Assembly: GCF_000421525.1 (NCBI RefSeq)
Contig: NZ_ATXE01000004.1
Location: 1 to 64,000, forward strand
Direction of reading: 5' to 3'
DNA from: Aestuariimicrobium kwangyangense DSM 21549
GTDB lineage: Bacteria > Actinomycetota > Actinomycetes > Propionibacteriales > Propionibacteriaceae
DNA length: 64,000 nt
The number at the start of each line of letters is the position of its first letter. Position 1 is the stretch's first letter. A model generated the notes under the pieces. The model had not been told where the DNA came from. It ran no database searches and saw only the letters and a list, made by a program, of their open reading frames with translations. Made by a program: the position numbers and the translations under genes. Below are positions 25,801 through 33,430 of this stretch, piece by piece.

Positions 25801-27286
25801 CGGCAGTCTCCTTCGCGACCTCCGCGTTGGCCTGGCGCTCGTGCGCCCAGACCTGGAACCCGTAGGCGGCCAGCGCCGCGACACCGAGGGCGATGGCGCC
25901 GTTGCGCATCGACAGGTTCACGGCGGCATAGCTCAGCAACACGATGGTGGCCACGATCGCCGCCCGCACCACCTTGGCGCTGGGCCGCGCCAGCGGCAGC
26001 AACAGCCCACCCCAGAGCACGTACCAGGAGTGCAGCGCGGGAGCGAAGAGCGCGACCGCCAGGTATGACCACGCCAAGTAGGTGATCGGACGACGCCGAG
26101 CCACGGTGACGGCGCCGACGGCCAGGACCACCACGGAGGCCACCAGTCCGACGGCGCGCGAGTAGCGCACCGAGACCTCCGCCGCCTGGCGCCAGCCCAC
26201 CGATTCGAAGAGCAGCTGCAGTCCCTGACCGAGCACGGTGAACGGTGACACCGTGACCACGAGGCCCGGCACGTTGACGGCGTTGTACCAGCCGAAGTAC
26301 AGCCCGGTCACCACCGAGATGAGGGCGAACACACCCGTGGCCAGCCCCAGCGCGACGACCGCCCGGAAGATCACGATGGCACCGTCCGAGGGTGCGAAGG
26401 TTCGCCAGGGACGACGCACCAGCGGCAGTACGTAGGCCGCCAACAGAGCGGGCTGTTTGATGGTGGCGGCGATCGCCACCACCACGGCCGCGGGCAACCA
26501 GCCCCAGCGCACCTTGTGGGCGACGTAGAGGGCGAAGACCACCAGCCCCATCATCAGCGAATCGTTGTGGGCACCACCGATGAAGTCGATCACCAGCACC
26601 GGGTTGAGGGTGGCGAACCAGGCCGCGAACGCCGGGTCGACGCGCATCAGGGTCGCCAGGCGAGGGATGCACAGACCGATCAGTCCGACGCCGACGAGCG
26701 CGGGGATTCGCATGAGCAGGGCGGCGATGTAGGGATCGTAGCCAGAGACGTCGACCAGCAGGTGGCTCAGCTGCAGCGCGAACGGGCCGTAGGGCGCCGG
26801 GGTGAAGCGCCACACCCAGGCCACCTGGTCGGCGAAGCCGCCGGGCAGCACGCCGGGGCCCTGCTGGTAGGGGTCGACGCCGTTGTGCAGCATCCAGCCC
26901 TGGGCCGCGTAGGAATAGGCGTCGTGACTGAAGATGGGCGGGGCGAAGAAGAACGGTGCCCCCCAGATCGCCAGCACGGCCCAGTGCCGCAGGTCGTGCC
27001 ACGTCTCGGCGATGCCGTGCCCCGCTCCTCCCAGCGGACGGAGTCGGAACCAGGCCTGCACCAGCAGCGCCACTCCCGCCAGCACGAGGATGTTGAACGC
27101 GACCTTGGCGACAGGATTGTCCAGGTGGGCCCAGCGCATGATCGGCCACCACGGCGAATTGCGCGGCAGGTACGCGGGCGTGAGCGAGCCGACGGCGATC
27201 AGCAGCGTGCCGTACATGCCCCGGCGTACGTCGGTGACCCGCCAGGCCTCGAGCAACTGCCGCCAGCGTTCGCCCCAGAAGGTCAT
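25793..27286 (-). CDS. MptB-like polyprenol-phosphomannose-dependent alpha-1,6-mannosyltransferase (GT-C)
   Basis: The 497-residue integral membrane protein has about twelve to thirteen predicted segments. The GT-C acidic loop motif FSHDAYSYAAQGWMLHNGVDPYQQGP follows an early helix. WRFTPAPYGPFALQLSHL, NPVLVIDFIGGAHNDSLMMGLV and AATIKQPALL match the MptA/MptB family, which extends mannan cores using decaprenyl-phosphomannose. The start ATG overlaps the ferredoxin gene stop as ATGA. A lipoglycan mannosyltransferase inside an electron-transfer operon is odd. The family call is good; the lipoglycan acceptor is inferred. Confidence 0.87.
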   Translation of the reverse strand: MTFWGERWRQLLEAWRVTDVRRGMYGTLLIAVGSLTPAYLPRNSPWWPIMRWAHLDNPVAKVAFNILVLAGVALLVQAWFRLRPLGGAGHGIAETWHDLRHWAVLAIWGAPFFFAPPIFSHDAYSYAAQGWMLHNGVDPYQQGPGVLPGGFADQVAWVWRFTPAPYGPFALQLSHLLVDVSGYDPYIAALLMRIPALVGVGLIGLCIPRLATLMRVDPAFAAWFATLNPVLVIDFIGGAHNDSLMMGLVVFALYVAHKVRWGWLPAAVVVAIAATIKQPALLAAYVLPLVRRPWRTFAPSDGAIVIFRAVVALGLATGVFALISVVTGLYFGWYNAVNVPGLVVTVSPFTVLGQGLQLLFESVGWRQAAEVSVRYSRAVGLVASVVVLAVGAVTVARRRPITYLAWSYLAVALFAPALHSWYVLWGGLLLPLARPSAKVVRAAIVATIVLLSYAAVNLSMRNGAIALGVAALAAYGFQVWAHERQANAEVAKETADV

Positions 27287-27666
27287 GGGGCGGGGGTCCC
27301 GTCCGCCTCGTCGGCAGCCGAGGTCGCCATGGGGGCCAGCGCATCCCGACCGTGCACCAAGGCCTCGCGCGAGTCACCTGCAGCCACGTGAGAGCCCGCC
27401 CACTGCAGGGCGTCGAAGGGGCACTCCTCGATGCAGATGCCGCAGTACATGCACAGGGTGAAGTCGATGTCGAAGCTGTCGAGCACGTTGGCGGTGCGTT
27501 CGCGCCGTCGCCCCGGAGGACGGGCGCCCGCCGGTTCCTGGTCCGCGATCACCACGGAGTGGGAGTCGATCGAGATGCACCACGTGGGGCACTCGCGCAC
27601 GCAGATCATGCACGAGGTGCAGCGGTCCTCGAGCAGTTCGATGCGGCCGTGGCCGGTTCCGGTCAT
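27283..27666 (-). CDS. Small 2[4Fe-4S] ferredoxin, NuoI-like, of an orphan complex I-like trio
   Basis: The 127-residue protein has two complete CxxCxxCxxxC clusters: Cys16/19/22/26 (CTSCMICVRECP) and Cys72/75/78/82 (CMYCGICIEECP). It has the NuoI order with a 45-residue insert between the clusters and a low-complexity tail after residue 90. GGAGGCG precedes the ATG at 27666, which overlaps the NuoC-like stop (ATGA). The true complex I NuoI is encoded separately at 42883-43527. The most likely role is passing electrons between soluble carriers and the NuoB-like partner. Confidence 0.85.
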   Translation of the reverse strand: MTGTGHGRIELLEDRCTSCMICVRECPTWCISIDSHSVVIADQEPAGARPPGRRRERTANVLDSFDIDFTLCMYCGICIEECPFDALQWAGSHVAAGDSREALVHGRDALAPMATSAADEADGTPAP

Positions 27667-28352
27667 CGGCGCCTCCGCACGCGGCCGCCGGAGACGGTGG
27701 CGGCGACCTCCGCAGGGTCGACGTCGGCGGCGGCCAGGGGTCCCCAGGTCTCGGGGTCCGGTACCCCCACGGGCAGGGTGCGCCGGCGGGAGGCCTGGGA
27801 TCGTCCGTCGGTCTCGGGGTCCTTGGCACCGGGCCACGGGAGGCCTGCCCGCGAGACCAGCACGGAGTCCTTCAGCAGCGGGCGCAGCACCTGGGTCTCG
27901 CCCTCCGCCTGAATGGCGCCGGACGGTGTCTCGGCGCCAGGCGGTGCGTCGACCCCGGAGGGGTGCCACAACAGCGGGCGATCGTCGCCGCCGACGAACC
28001 GCACCCCGAAGAAGTCATGCACCTCACGCTCGTGCCACACCGCCCCGGGCAGCACCTCGGCCAAGGAGTCCAGGACCCCACCGACCCGGTCGACGCGGGT
28101 CTGCAGCTGCAGGCTGTCGCGTCGCAGGCCTCCCCCGCCCGACAGACCCTCGCTCGAGAGGCCGTCGGAAACCCGCCACAACCGGACGACCACGCGCACC
28201 TGCTCGGGGCCACCGGGGGTCTCCGGTCGTCCGATCTCGTCGACCGCGTGCAGGGAGTCGAGCCAGTCGAAGCCCTCGGCGACCGCGGCCCGCACCTCGT
28301 CCAGCCAGGCTGCCGGGGCGACTCGTCCGGGTCCAGCCGCCGACGCGCTCAT
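27663..28352 (-). CDS. NuoC-like (30-kDa subunit) protein of the orphan trio
   Basis: The 229-residue product begins at the ATG at 28352, which overlaps the NuoB-like stop. The diagnostic complex I 30-kDa segment is VLPGAVWHEREVHDFFGVRFVGGDDRPLLWHP, comparable with [24 protein letters not shown] in the canonical NuoC at 51033-51863. The rest is divergent, with an Arg/Pro-rich tail. In complex I and membrane hydrogenases this subunit helps dock the large catalytic subunit, yet no large subunit is encoded here. The call rests on this one motif plus context. Confidence 0.75.
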   Translation of the reverse strand: MSASAAGPGRVAPAAWLDEVRAAVAEGFDWLDSLHAVDEIGRPETPGGPEQVRVVVRLWRVSDGLSSEGLSGGGGLRRDSLQLQTRVDRVGGVLDSLAEVLPGAVWHEREVHDFFGVRFVGGDDRPLLWHPSGVDAPPGAETPSGAIQAEGETQVLRPLLKDSVLVSRAGLPWPGAKDPETDGRSQASRRRTLPVGVPDPETWGPLAAADVDPAEVAATVSGGRVRRRR

Positions 28353-28765
28353 GCCACGCCCCCGACCAGGGAGGACACGTATTCGGCCAGGGCTGACGGC
28401 GCAGGCGGGCAACCCGGGATGTAGTGGTCGACGGCGACCAGTTGGTCGACCCCCTTGGTCACCGAATAGGAGTCCCAGTACGGGCCGCCCGCGCAGGCGC
28501 AGGCGCCGAACGCGACGACTCGTCTCGACTCGGGGAGCACCTCGACCCGGTCGGCGACCAGGCGGGCCACCGGATCGGTGAGCGTCCCGGAGACGACGGC
28601 GACCACCTGCGCGCCCTCCGGGATCCTGTCAAGCCTGGGAGCGCCCACCGGAACCGCGAACTCCGACTCGACGGCACAGCACGCCAAGGAGAGGTCGACC
28701 ACGGCCACCCGACCGTCGCCGAACCAGTCGATCACCGGGGTCTGGACTGCTGACGTCACCAGCAC
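28349..28765 (-). CDS. NuoB-like (hydrogenase small-subunit-like) Fe-S protein of the orphan trio
   Basis: The 138-residue protein keeps the NuoB/PSST cluster ligands: the Cys29-Cys30 pair in SLACCAVESE, GACACAGGPYWDSY (Cys89/Cys91) and YIPGCPPAP (Cys119). The middle reads more like hydrogenase-related small subunits (GPYWDSYSVTKGVDQLVAVDHYIPGCPP) than the canonical NuoB at 51860-52417. It begins with GTG at 28765, or a second GTG 6 bases on, without a clear ribosome site. It is divergent from korA with ~228 bp between the starts, so shared regulation is possible. Confidence 0.8.
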   Translation of the reverse strand: MLVTSAVQTPVIDWFGDGRVAVVDLSLACCAVESEFAVPVGAPRLDRIPEGAQVVAVVSGTLTDPVARLVADRVEVLPESRRVVAFGACACAGGPYWDSYSVTKGVDQLVAVDHYIPGCPPAPSALAEYVSSLVGGVA

Positions 28766-28993
28766 AGACTAACGACATCTCAGATGTCGGAACCCTTCCG
28801 CGGTGCGGGAACAACTCCGGAGCGCGCACGGTTGCGGAGTAAGGTTGAGCGGCAGTGCGGAGTCTGCGCGGGAGGGCGTTTCGGCGACCCCCGGCAGGCG
28901 GCGCACCACCCACCAGCTCGACGGTCAGCGTCGCACACCGCGGCGGACCACAGGTCAAGGGCTCCCCCGAGCCCGGGAAAGCAAGAGGCAAGC
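28766..28993. promoter_or_regulatory. Divergent intergenic region between the NuoB-like gene and korA
   Basis: This 228-bp interval must contain the promoters for both divergent operons. The korA frame stays open upstream to 28784 (first ATG), but that part is Arg/Gly/Ser-rich and unlike the family, so I treat it as untranslated. No operator or sigma-factor box could be assigned with confidence. Confidence 0.4.
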
Positions 28994-30865
28994 GTGACGA
29001 AGGTCCAGACCCTCGACCGCGTCGTGATCCGGTTCGCCGGAGACTCCGGTGACGGCATGCAGCTGACCGGTGACCGATTCACCGCCGAGGCAGCAACCTT
29101 CGGCAACGACATCTCGACGCTGCCCAACTTCCCCGCCGAGATCCGAGCACCCCAGGGCACCCTGCCGGGTGTGTCGAGCTTCCAGCTGCACTTCGCCAAC
29201 TACGACATCGTCACCCCGGGCGACCGCCCCGACGTGTTGGTGGCGATGAACCCGGCGGCACTCAAGGCGAACATCGGCGACCTGGCCCACGGTGGCCTGG
29301 TGATCGTCGACACCGCCGACTTCACCAAGCGCAACCTGACCAAGGTGGGCTACGACGAGAACCCGCTCGAGAACGACTCCCTGCAGAACTACCAGGTGGT
29401 CACCCTCGACCTGACGGGCATGACCATCGGTGCCGTCGAACAGTTCGGACTCGGCCGCAAGGACTCCTCCCGCGCCAAGAACATGTTCGCCCTCGGGCTG
29501 CTGAGCTGGCTCTACAGCCGTGAGGACGGCGGCACCGAGCGCTTCCTGGCCGAGAAGTTCGCCAAGAAGCCCGCGATCCGTGACGCCAACATCGCCGCCT
29601 ACAAGGCCGGGTACGCATTCGGCGAGACCACCGAGGTGTTCGCCCACCGCTACGAGGTCTCCCCCGCGACCATGCCCCCCGGTCGTTACCGGCAGATCTC
29701 GGGCAACGCCGCGACCGCCTACGGCCTGATCACCGGGGCCCAGAAGGCCGGACTGAAGCTGTTCCTGGGCACGTACCCGATCACCCCGGCCAGTGACGTG
29801 CTGCACGAGCTGAGCAAGCGCAAGAACTTCGGCGTCTACACCTTCCAGGCCGAGGACGAGATCGCGGCCGTCGGTGCCGCCCTCGGTGCCTCCTTCGCCG
29901 GGGCGCTGGGGGTCACCTCGACCTCGGGGCCGGGCATGGCACTCAAGGCCGAGACGATCGGCCTTGCCCTGATGACCGAATTGCCCTTGGTGGTGGTCGA
30001 CGTGCAGCGCGCCGGGCCGTCCACCGGGATGCCCACCAAGACCGAACAGGCCGACCTGCTGCAGGTCATCCACGGACGAAACGGCGAGTCCCCCGTGCCC
30101 GTGGTCGCGGCGGCTTCACCGGCCGACTGCTTCGACACGGCCGTGGAGGCGGTACGGATCGCCGTCAAGTACCGCACCCCGGTGATCATGTTGTCCGACG
30201 GATACCTCGGGAACGGTGCCGAACCATGGCGCATCCCCACGATCGCGAGCATCCCGCCCATCGATCCGGGTTTCGCCACCGGCACCAACGCGGTCGACGG
30301 CTCGGGCAAGCAGGTGTTCCAGCCGTACAAGCGTGACCCCGAGACCCTGGCGCGCCCGTGGGCGGTCCCCGGCACCGTCGGGCTCGAACACCGCATCGGC
30401 GGCATCGAGAAGGCCGTCGACACCGGCAACGTCAGCTACGACCCCGCCAACCACGAACTGATGGTGCGAACCCGGCAGGCCAAGGTCGACGGCATCGTCC
30501 GCGACATCCCGGACCTTGTCGTCGACGACCCGTCGGGCGAGGCCAAGGTGCTCGTGGTCGGGTGGGGGTCGACCTATGGGCCGATCACCGCAGCCGCCCG
30601 CCGCGTTCGTGCCACTGACCGAAGGATCGCGCAGATCCACCTGCGCCACCTGAACCCGATGCCCGCCAACCTGGGCGACATCCTCAAGCGCTACGACACG
30701 GTGATCGTGCCCGAGATGAACCTGGGTCAGCTCACCATGCTGCTGCGCGCCAAGTTCCTGGTCGACGCACAGTGCTTCTCGCGTGTGCGCGGCCTGCCCA
30801 TCTCGCCGAGTGAGCTCGCCGGCGAACTGACCGAGGCCATCGACGGCCTCGCAACCGAGAAGTGA
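28994..30865 (+). CDS. korA: 2-oxoacid (2-oxoglutarate) ferredoxin oxidoreductase, fused gamma-alpha subunit
   Basis: A GTG at 28994 with GAGG upstream gives 623 residues and places the family start VTKVQTLDRVVIRFAGDSGDGMQLTG at the N-terminus. The gamma domain comes first (residues ~1-190), followed by the pyrimidine-binding alpha domain with GTYPITPASDVLHELS, FQAEDEIAAVGAALGASFAG and TSTSGPGMALKAE. Together with KorB it oxidatively decarboxylates 2-oxoglutarate to succinyl-CoA and reduces ferredoxin. The korB ATG is 5 bp after its stop. 2-Oxoglutarate as substrate is the usual assignment for this fused form; related 2-oxoacids are possible. Confidence 0.92.
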   Translation: MTKVQTLDRVVIRFAGDSGDGMQLTGDRFTAEAATFGNDISTLPNFPAEIRAPQGTLPGVSSFQLHFANYDIVTPGDRPDVLVAMNPAALKANIGDLAHGGLVIVDTADFTKRNLTKVGYDENPLENDSLQNYQVVTLDLTGMTIGAVEQFGLGRKDSSRAKNMFALGLLSWLYSREDGGTERFLAEKFAKKPAIRDANIAAYKAGYAFGETTEVFAHRYEVSPATMPPGRYRQISGNAATAYGLITGAQKAGLKLFLGTYPITPASDVLHELSKRKNFGVYTFQAEDEIAAVGAALGASFAGALGVTSTSGPGMALKAETIGLALMTELPLVVVDVQRAGPSTGMPTKTEQADLLQVIHGRNGESPVPVVAAASPADCFDTAVEAVRIAVKYRTPVIMLSDGYLGNGAEPWRIPTIASIPPIDPGFATGTNAVDGSGKQVFQPYKRDPETLARPWAVPGTVGLEHRIGGIEKAVDTGNVSYDPANHELMVRTRQAKVDGIVRDIPDLVVDDPSGEAKVLVVGWGSTYGPITAAARRVRATDRRIAQIHLRHLNPMPANLGDILKRYDTVIVPEMNLGQLTMLLRAKFLVDAQCFSRVRGLPISPSELAGELTEAIDGLATEK

Positions 30866-30870
30866 GAGCC

Positions 30871-31965
30871 ATGAGCACCGACACGACGCAACCCACCACG
30901 GGCCACCCCGCAAGCCCCGCCTACCGCGGGCTGGCGGGAGTGCCCCTGTCGCTGGAGCCACTGAACCGCAAGGACTTCACCTCCGACCAGGAGGTGCGCT
31001 GGTGCCCGGGTTGTGGGGACTACGCGATCCTGGCCGCGTTCCAGGGGCTGATGCCCGAATTCGGCATCACCCGCGAGAACACGGTGATCATCTCCGGCAT
31101 CGGCTGCTCCTCGCGATTCCCCTACTACGTCGACTCCTACGGCATGCACTCCATCCACGGACGAGCACCCGCCATCGCGACCGGGGTGGCCACCACTCGT
31201 CCCGATCTGGGGGTGTGGGTCGTGACCGGTGACGGCGACGCCCTCTCGATCGGCGGCAACCACCTGATTCACGCGATGCGGCGCAACGTCAACATGACGA
31301 TCATGCTGTTCAACAACCGGATCTACGGGCTCACCAAGGGGCAGTACTCGCCCACCTCCGAGATCGGCAAGGTCACCAAGTCCACCCCGTTGGGGTCGCT
31401 CGACCAGCCGTTCAACCCGGTTTCGCTGGCGCTGGGTGCCGAGGCGAGTTTCGTCGCCCGCACCATCGACTCAGACCGCAAGCACCTGACCGAGGTGATG
31501 AAGGCTGCGGCGAACCACCGCGGCACCTCCCTGATCGAGATCTACCAGAACTGCCCCATCTTCAACGACGGTGCGTTCGAGGAACTCAAGGGCCCGTCGG
31601 CCGCCGACGCCCTGATCCCGTTGGTGCACGGCGAGAAGCTCGTCTTCGGGCGAGACGGCCAGCAGTGCATCGTGCGTGGCCCGTCCGGTTCGCTCACCGT
31701 GGCCGCCACCGCCGAGGTGGACGAGGACCAGATCCTCGTGCACGACGCGCACCGCGCCGACCCGGCATTCGCGTTCGAACTGAGCAGGCTGACCGACTCG
31801 GGCGTGATGCACCAGTCGCCGATCGGTGTCTTCCGCGATGTCGAGCGCCCCGCCTACGACGACCTCGCCCGCGAGCAGGTCGAACTGGCCCAGCAGGGCA
31901 CCGACGATCCCGAGGACGCGCTGCAGACCCTGCTCGACGGCAAGGACGTCTGGGTCGTCGCCTGA
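30871..31965 (+). CDS. korB: 2-oxoacid (2-oxoglutarate) ferredoxin oxidoreductase, beta subunit
   Basis: From MSTDTTQPTT at 30871 the protein has 364 residues. Cluster and TPP motifs are clear: WCPGCGDYAIL, GIGCSSRFPYYVDSYGMHSIHGRAPA, the TPP-Mg site VTGDGDALSIGGNHLIHAMRRN and LFNNRIYGLTKGQYSPTS. This subunit carries thiamine pyrophosphate and a [4Fe-4S] cluster and hands electrons to ferredoxin. It is coupled to korA and ends 40 bp before the hypothetical membrane-protein gene. The divergent ferredoxin-like trio is a candidate electron acceptor. Confidence 0.95.
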   Translation: MSTDTTQPTTGHPASPAYRGLAGVPLSLEPLNRKDFTSDQEVRWCPGCGDYAILAAFQGLMPEFGITRENTVIISGIGCSSRFPYYVDSYGMHSIHGRAPAIATGVATTRPDLGVWVVTGDGDALSIGGNHLIHAMRRNVNMTIMLFNNRIYGLTKGQYSPTSEIGKVTKSTPLGSLDQPFNPVSLALGAEASFVARTIDSDRKHLTEVMKAAANHRGTSLIEIYQNCPIFNDGAFEELKGPSAADALIPLVHGEKLVFGRDGQQCIVRGPSGSLTVAATAEVDEDQILVHDAHRADPAFAFELSRLTDSGVMHQSPIGVFRDVERPAYDDLAREQVELAQQGTDDPEDALQTLLDGKDVWVVA

Positions 31966-32005
31966 GGGCGGCGGCACTGGTCCGCTCGTGGGCCAAGGTT
32001 GGACC

Positions 32006-33367
32006 ATGAACGACGAACCCGGCGCCACCGGTCGTCCCTCGCCCGAGGGGGACGACACGGACCGGACCGTGCTGCGCCCGGAGGCGACCTCCGGGGGCGA
32101 CGGGACGCGGACGACGTACCGGCCCCGGGCCACCCCGCCCCTGGCCTCTGACGAGGAGGGCGCGACCCACCTCGCGGGTCGTCCCACGGGCACATCACCG
32201 GCTGGGTCACCTGCCTCACTGCCCCAGGTGGTGCGCGTCGACGACGTCCCCCGCGCCCGCCCCGGCATGCCTGCCGAGGGCGGACGCCCCCGCTTCCACA
32301 CACCCGAGCAACGGTTCGTCGCCCCCGACCCGCAGACCCCCCGACAGCGCGGCGGCGTGCCGGTGCGCGCCATCCTCGCCTGGGCGATGGCCGTCATCCT
32401 CGTCGGGGTGGGCGCCGGTTTCGTCTACGTGCGCTGGTTCCGCCAGACCCAGGACGACCTCGCCACCAAGGTGCCCGAGAACTCGGCCTCGGCGAAGGTG
32501 AAGGTGCTGCGGGGTGACGAGGTCGTGCGCCAGTACCTGACCGCCCTGGCAGCGGGCGATCCCGACACGGCGCTCGCACTGGCCCAGTCCAGCGGCACCG
32601 GGTCGCAGCGGGTGGTCACCAGGCGTGCCTACGCGGTGTCGCTGCGACAGGCGCCGATCACCGACATCGACGTGCCCCGGGCCGGCGACAACGCGACCGA
32701 GATCCCCGCCAGCTACTCGCTCGGCGGCACGCGGGTCACCACCAACTATCGGGTGGCCAAGCAGGACAACGGCTCCTGGCTGCTGACGAAGGCCACGGTC
32801 ACCTTCCGCCCCGTCGGCACCGCGGTCGACCACCTGCCCCTGCTGGTGAACGGTGTCTCGGTCAACTGGGAGAACGCCCTGGAGTTGCTGCCCGGTCGCT
32901 ACGTGATGTCGACGGGGCTGACCTATCTGGCCTACCCGGCCAGCAACACCCTGACGGTGCCCCACCTCAACTATCCCGACAGCTCCGACCACCAGATCAC
33001 TCCCTCGCTCACCCCGGCGGGCAGGTCGGCGTTCATCGAGGCAGCCCGAAGGTCGTTGGACGTCTGCGTCAGTCGACGCGAACTGAGCCCCGCGAACTGC
33101 CCCTTCTCGGTCGAGAGCGCCCCCGGGCTGGTTCCCGGGTCACCGCGCTGGAGCATCGACTCCGACACCATCGGCGCCGCCAACCCTGCCCTCTCGGCGA
33201 GCGACCAGAGCGTGGCCCAGGTGACGGTGAACCTGAACCTTCGCCTGCGCACCGAGTACCGCGGTGGCGGCACCTCGAACCAACCCGTGAACGTCAACAC
33301 GACGGTCTCGGGCGCCATGACCGGCTCCAGCAGCACCGGGATCAGGCTGGAGTGGCGGATCAACTGA
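32006..33367 (+). CDS. Hypothetical membrane-anchored extracytoplasmic protein
   Basis: The 453-residue product begins at the ATG at 32006 with CCAAGG upstream. The first ~110 residues are low-complexity Pro/Thr/Gly/Arg (cytoplasmic), followed by one membrane segment near residues 113-132 (AILAWAMAVILVGVGAGFVYV). An outside domain then begins with DEVVRQYLTALAAGDPDTALALAQ, reminiscent of NTF2-like DUF4878 folds, and contains a possible Cys pair (LDVCVSRRELSPANCPF). I do not recognise a family for the whole protein. It follows korB and precedes an M13 peptidase, which gives no strong hint of function. Confidence 0.75.
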   Translation: MNDEPGATGRPSPEGDDTDRTVLRPEATSGGDGTRTTYRPRATPPLASDEEGATHLAGRPTGTSPAGSPASLPQVVRVDDVPRARPGMPAEGGRPRFHTPEQRFVAPDPQTPRQRGGVPVRAILAWAMAVILVGVGAGFVYVRWFRQTQDDLATKVPENSASAKVKVLRGDEVVRQYLTALAAGDPDTALALAQSSGTGSQRVVTRRAYAVSLRQAPITDIDVPRAGDNATEIPASYSLGGTRVTTNYRVAKQDNGSWLLTKATVTFRPVGTAVDHLPLLVNGVSVNWENALELLPGRYVMSTGLTYLAYPASNTLTVPHLNYPDSSDHQITPSLTPAGRSAFIEAARRSLDVCVSRRELSPANCPFSVESAPGLVPGSPRWSIDSDTIGAANPALSASDQSVAQVTVNLNLRLRTEYRGGGTSNQPVNVNTTVSGAMTGSSSTGIRLEWRIN

Positions 33368-33430
33368 GTGGGCCGCCCACCGGTCCCCTGCCTCGGCACG
33401 ACGGGAGCTCCCCGCGCTAGGCTCGCCGGC

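Noticed and set aside
27872-28213. A Cys-rich minus-strand frame overlapping the NuoC-like gene
   Set aside because: Its Cys and Trp residues come from the shifted frame of the NuoC-like gene; the NuoC motif is in the other frame and is coupled to both neighbours.
28784-28993. N-terminal extension of KorA to the ATG at 28784
   Set aside because: The added 70 residues are Arg/Gly/Ser-rich without similarity to the family, while GTG at 28994 has GAGG upstream and begins exactly at the conserved start.
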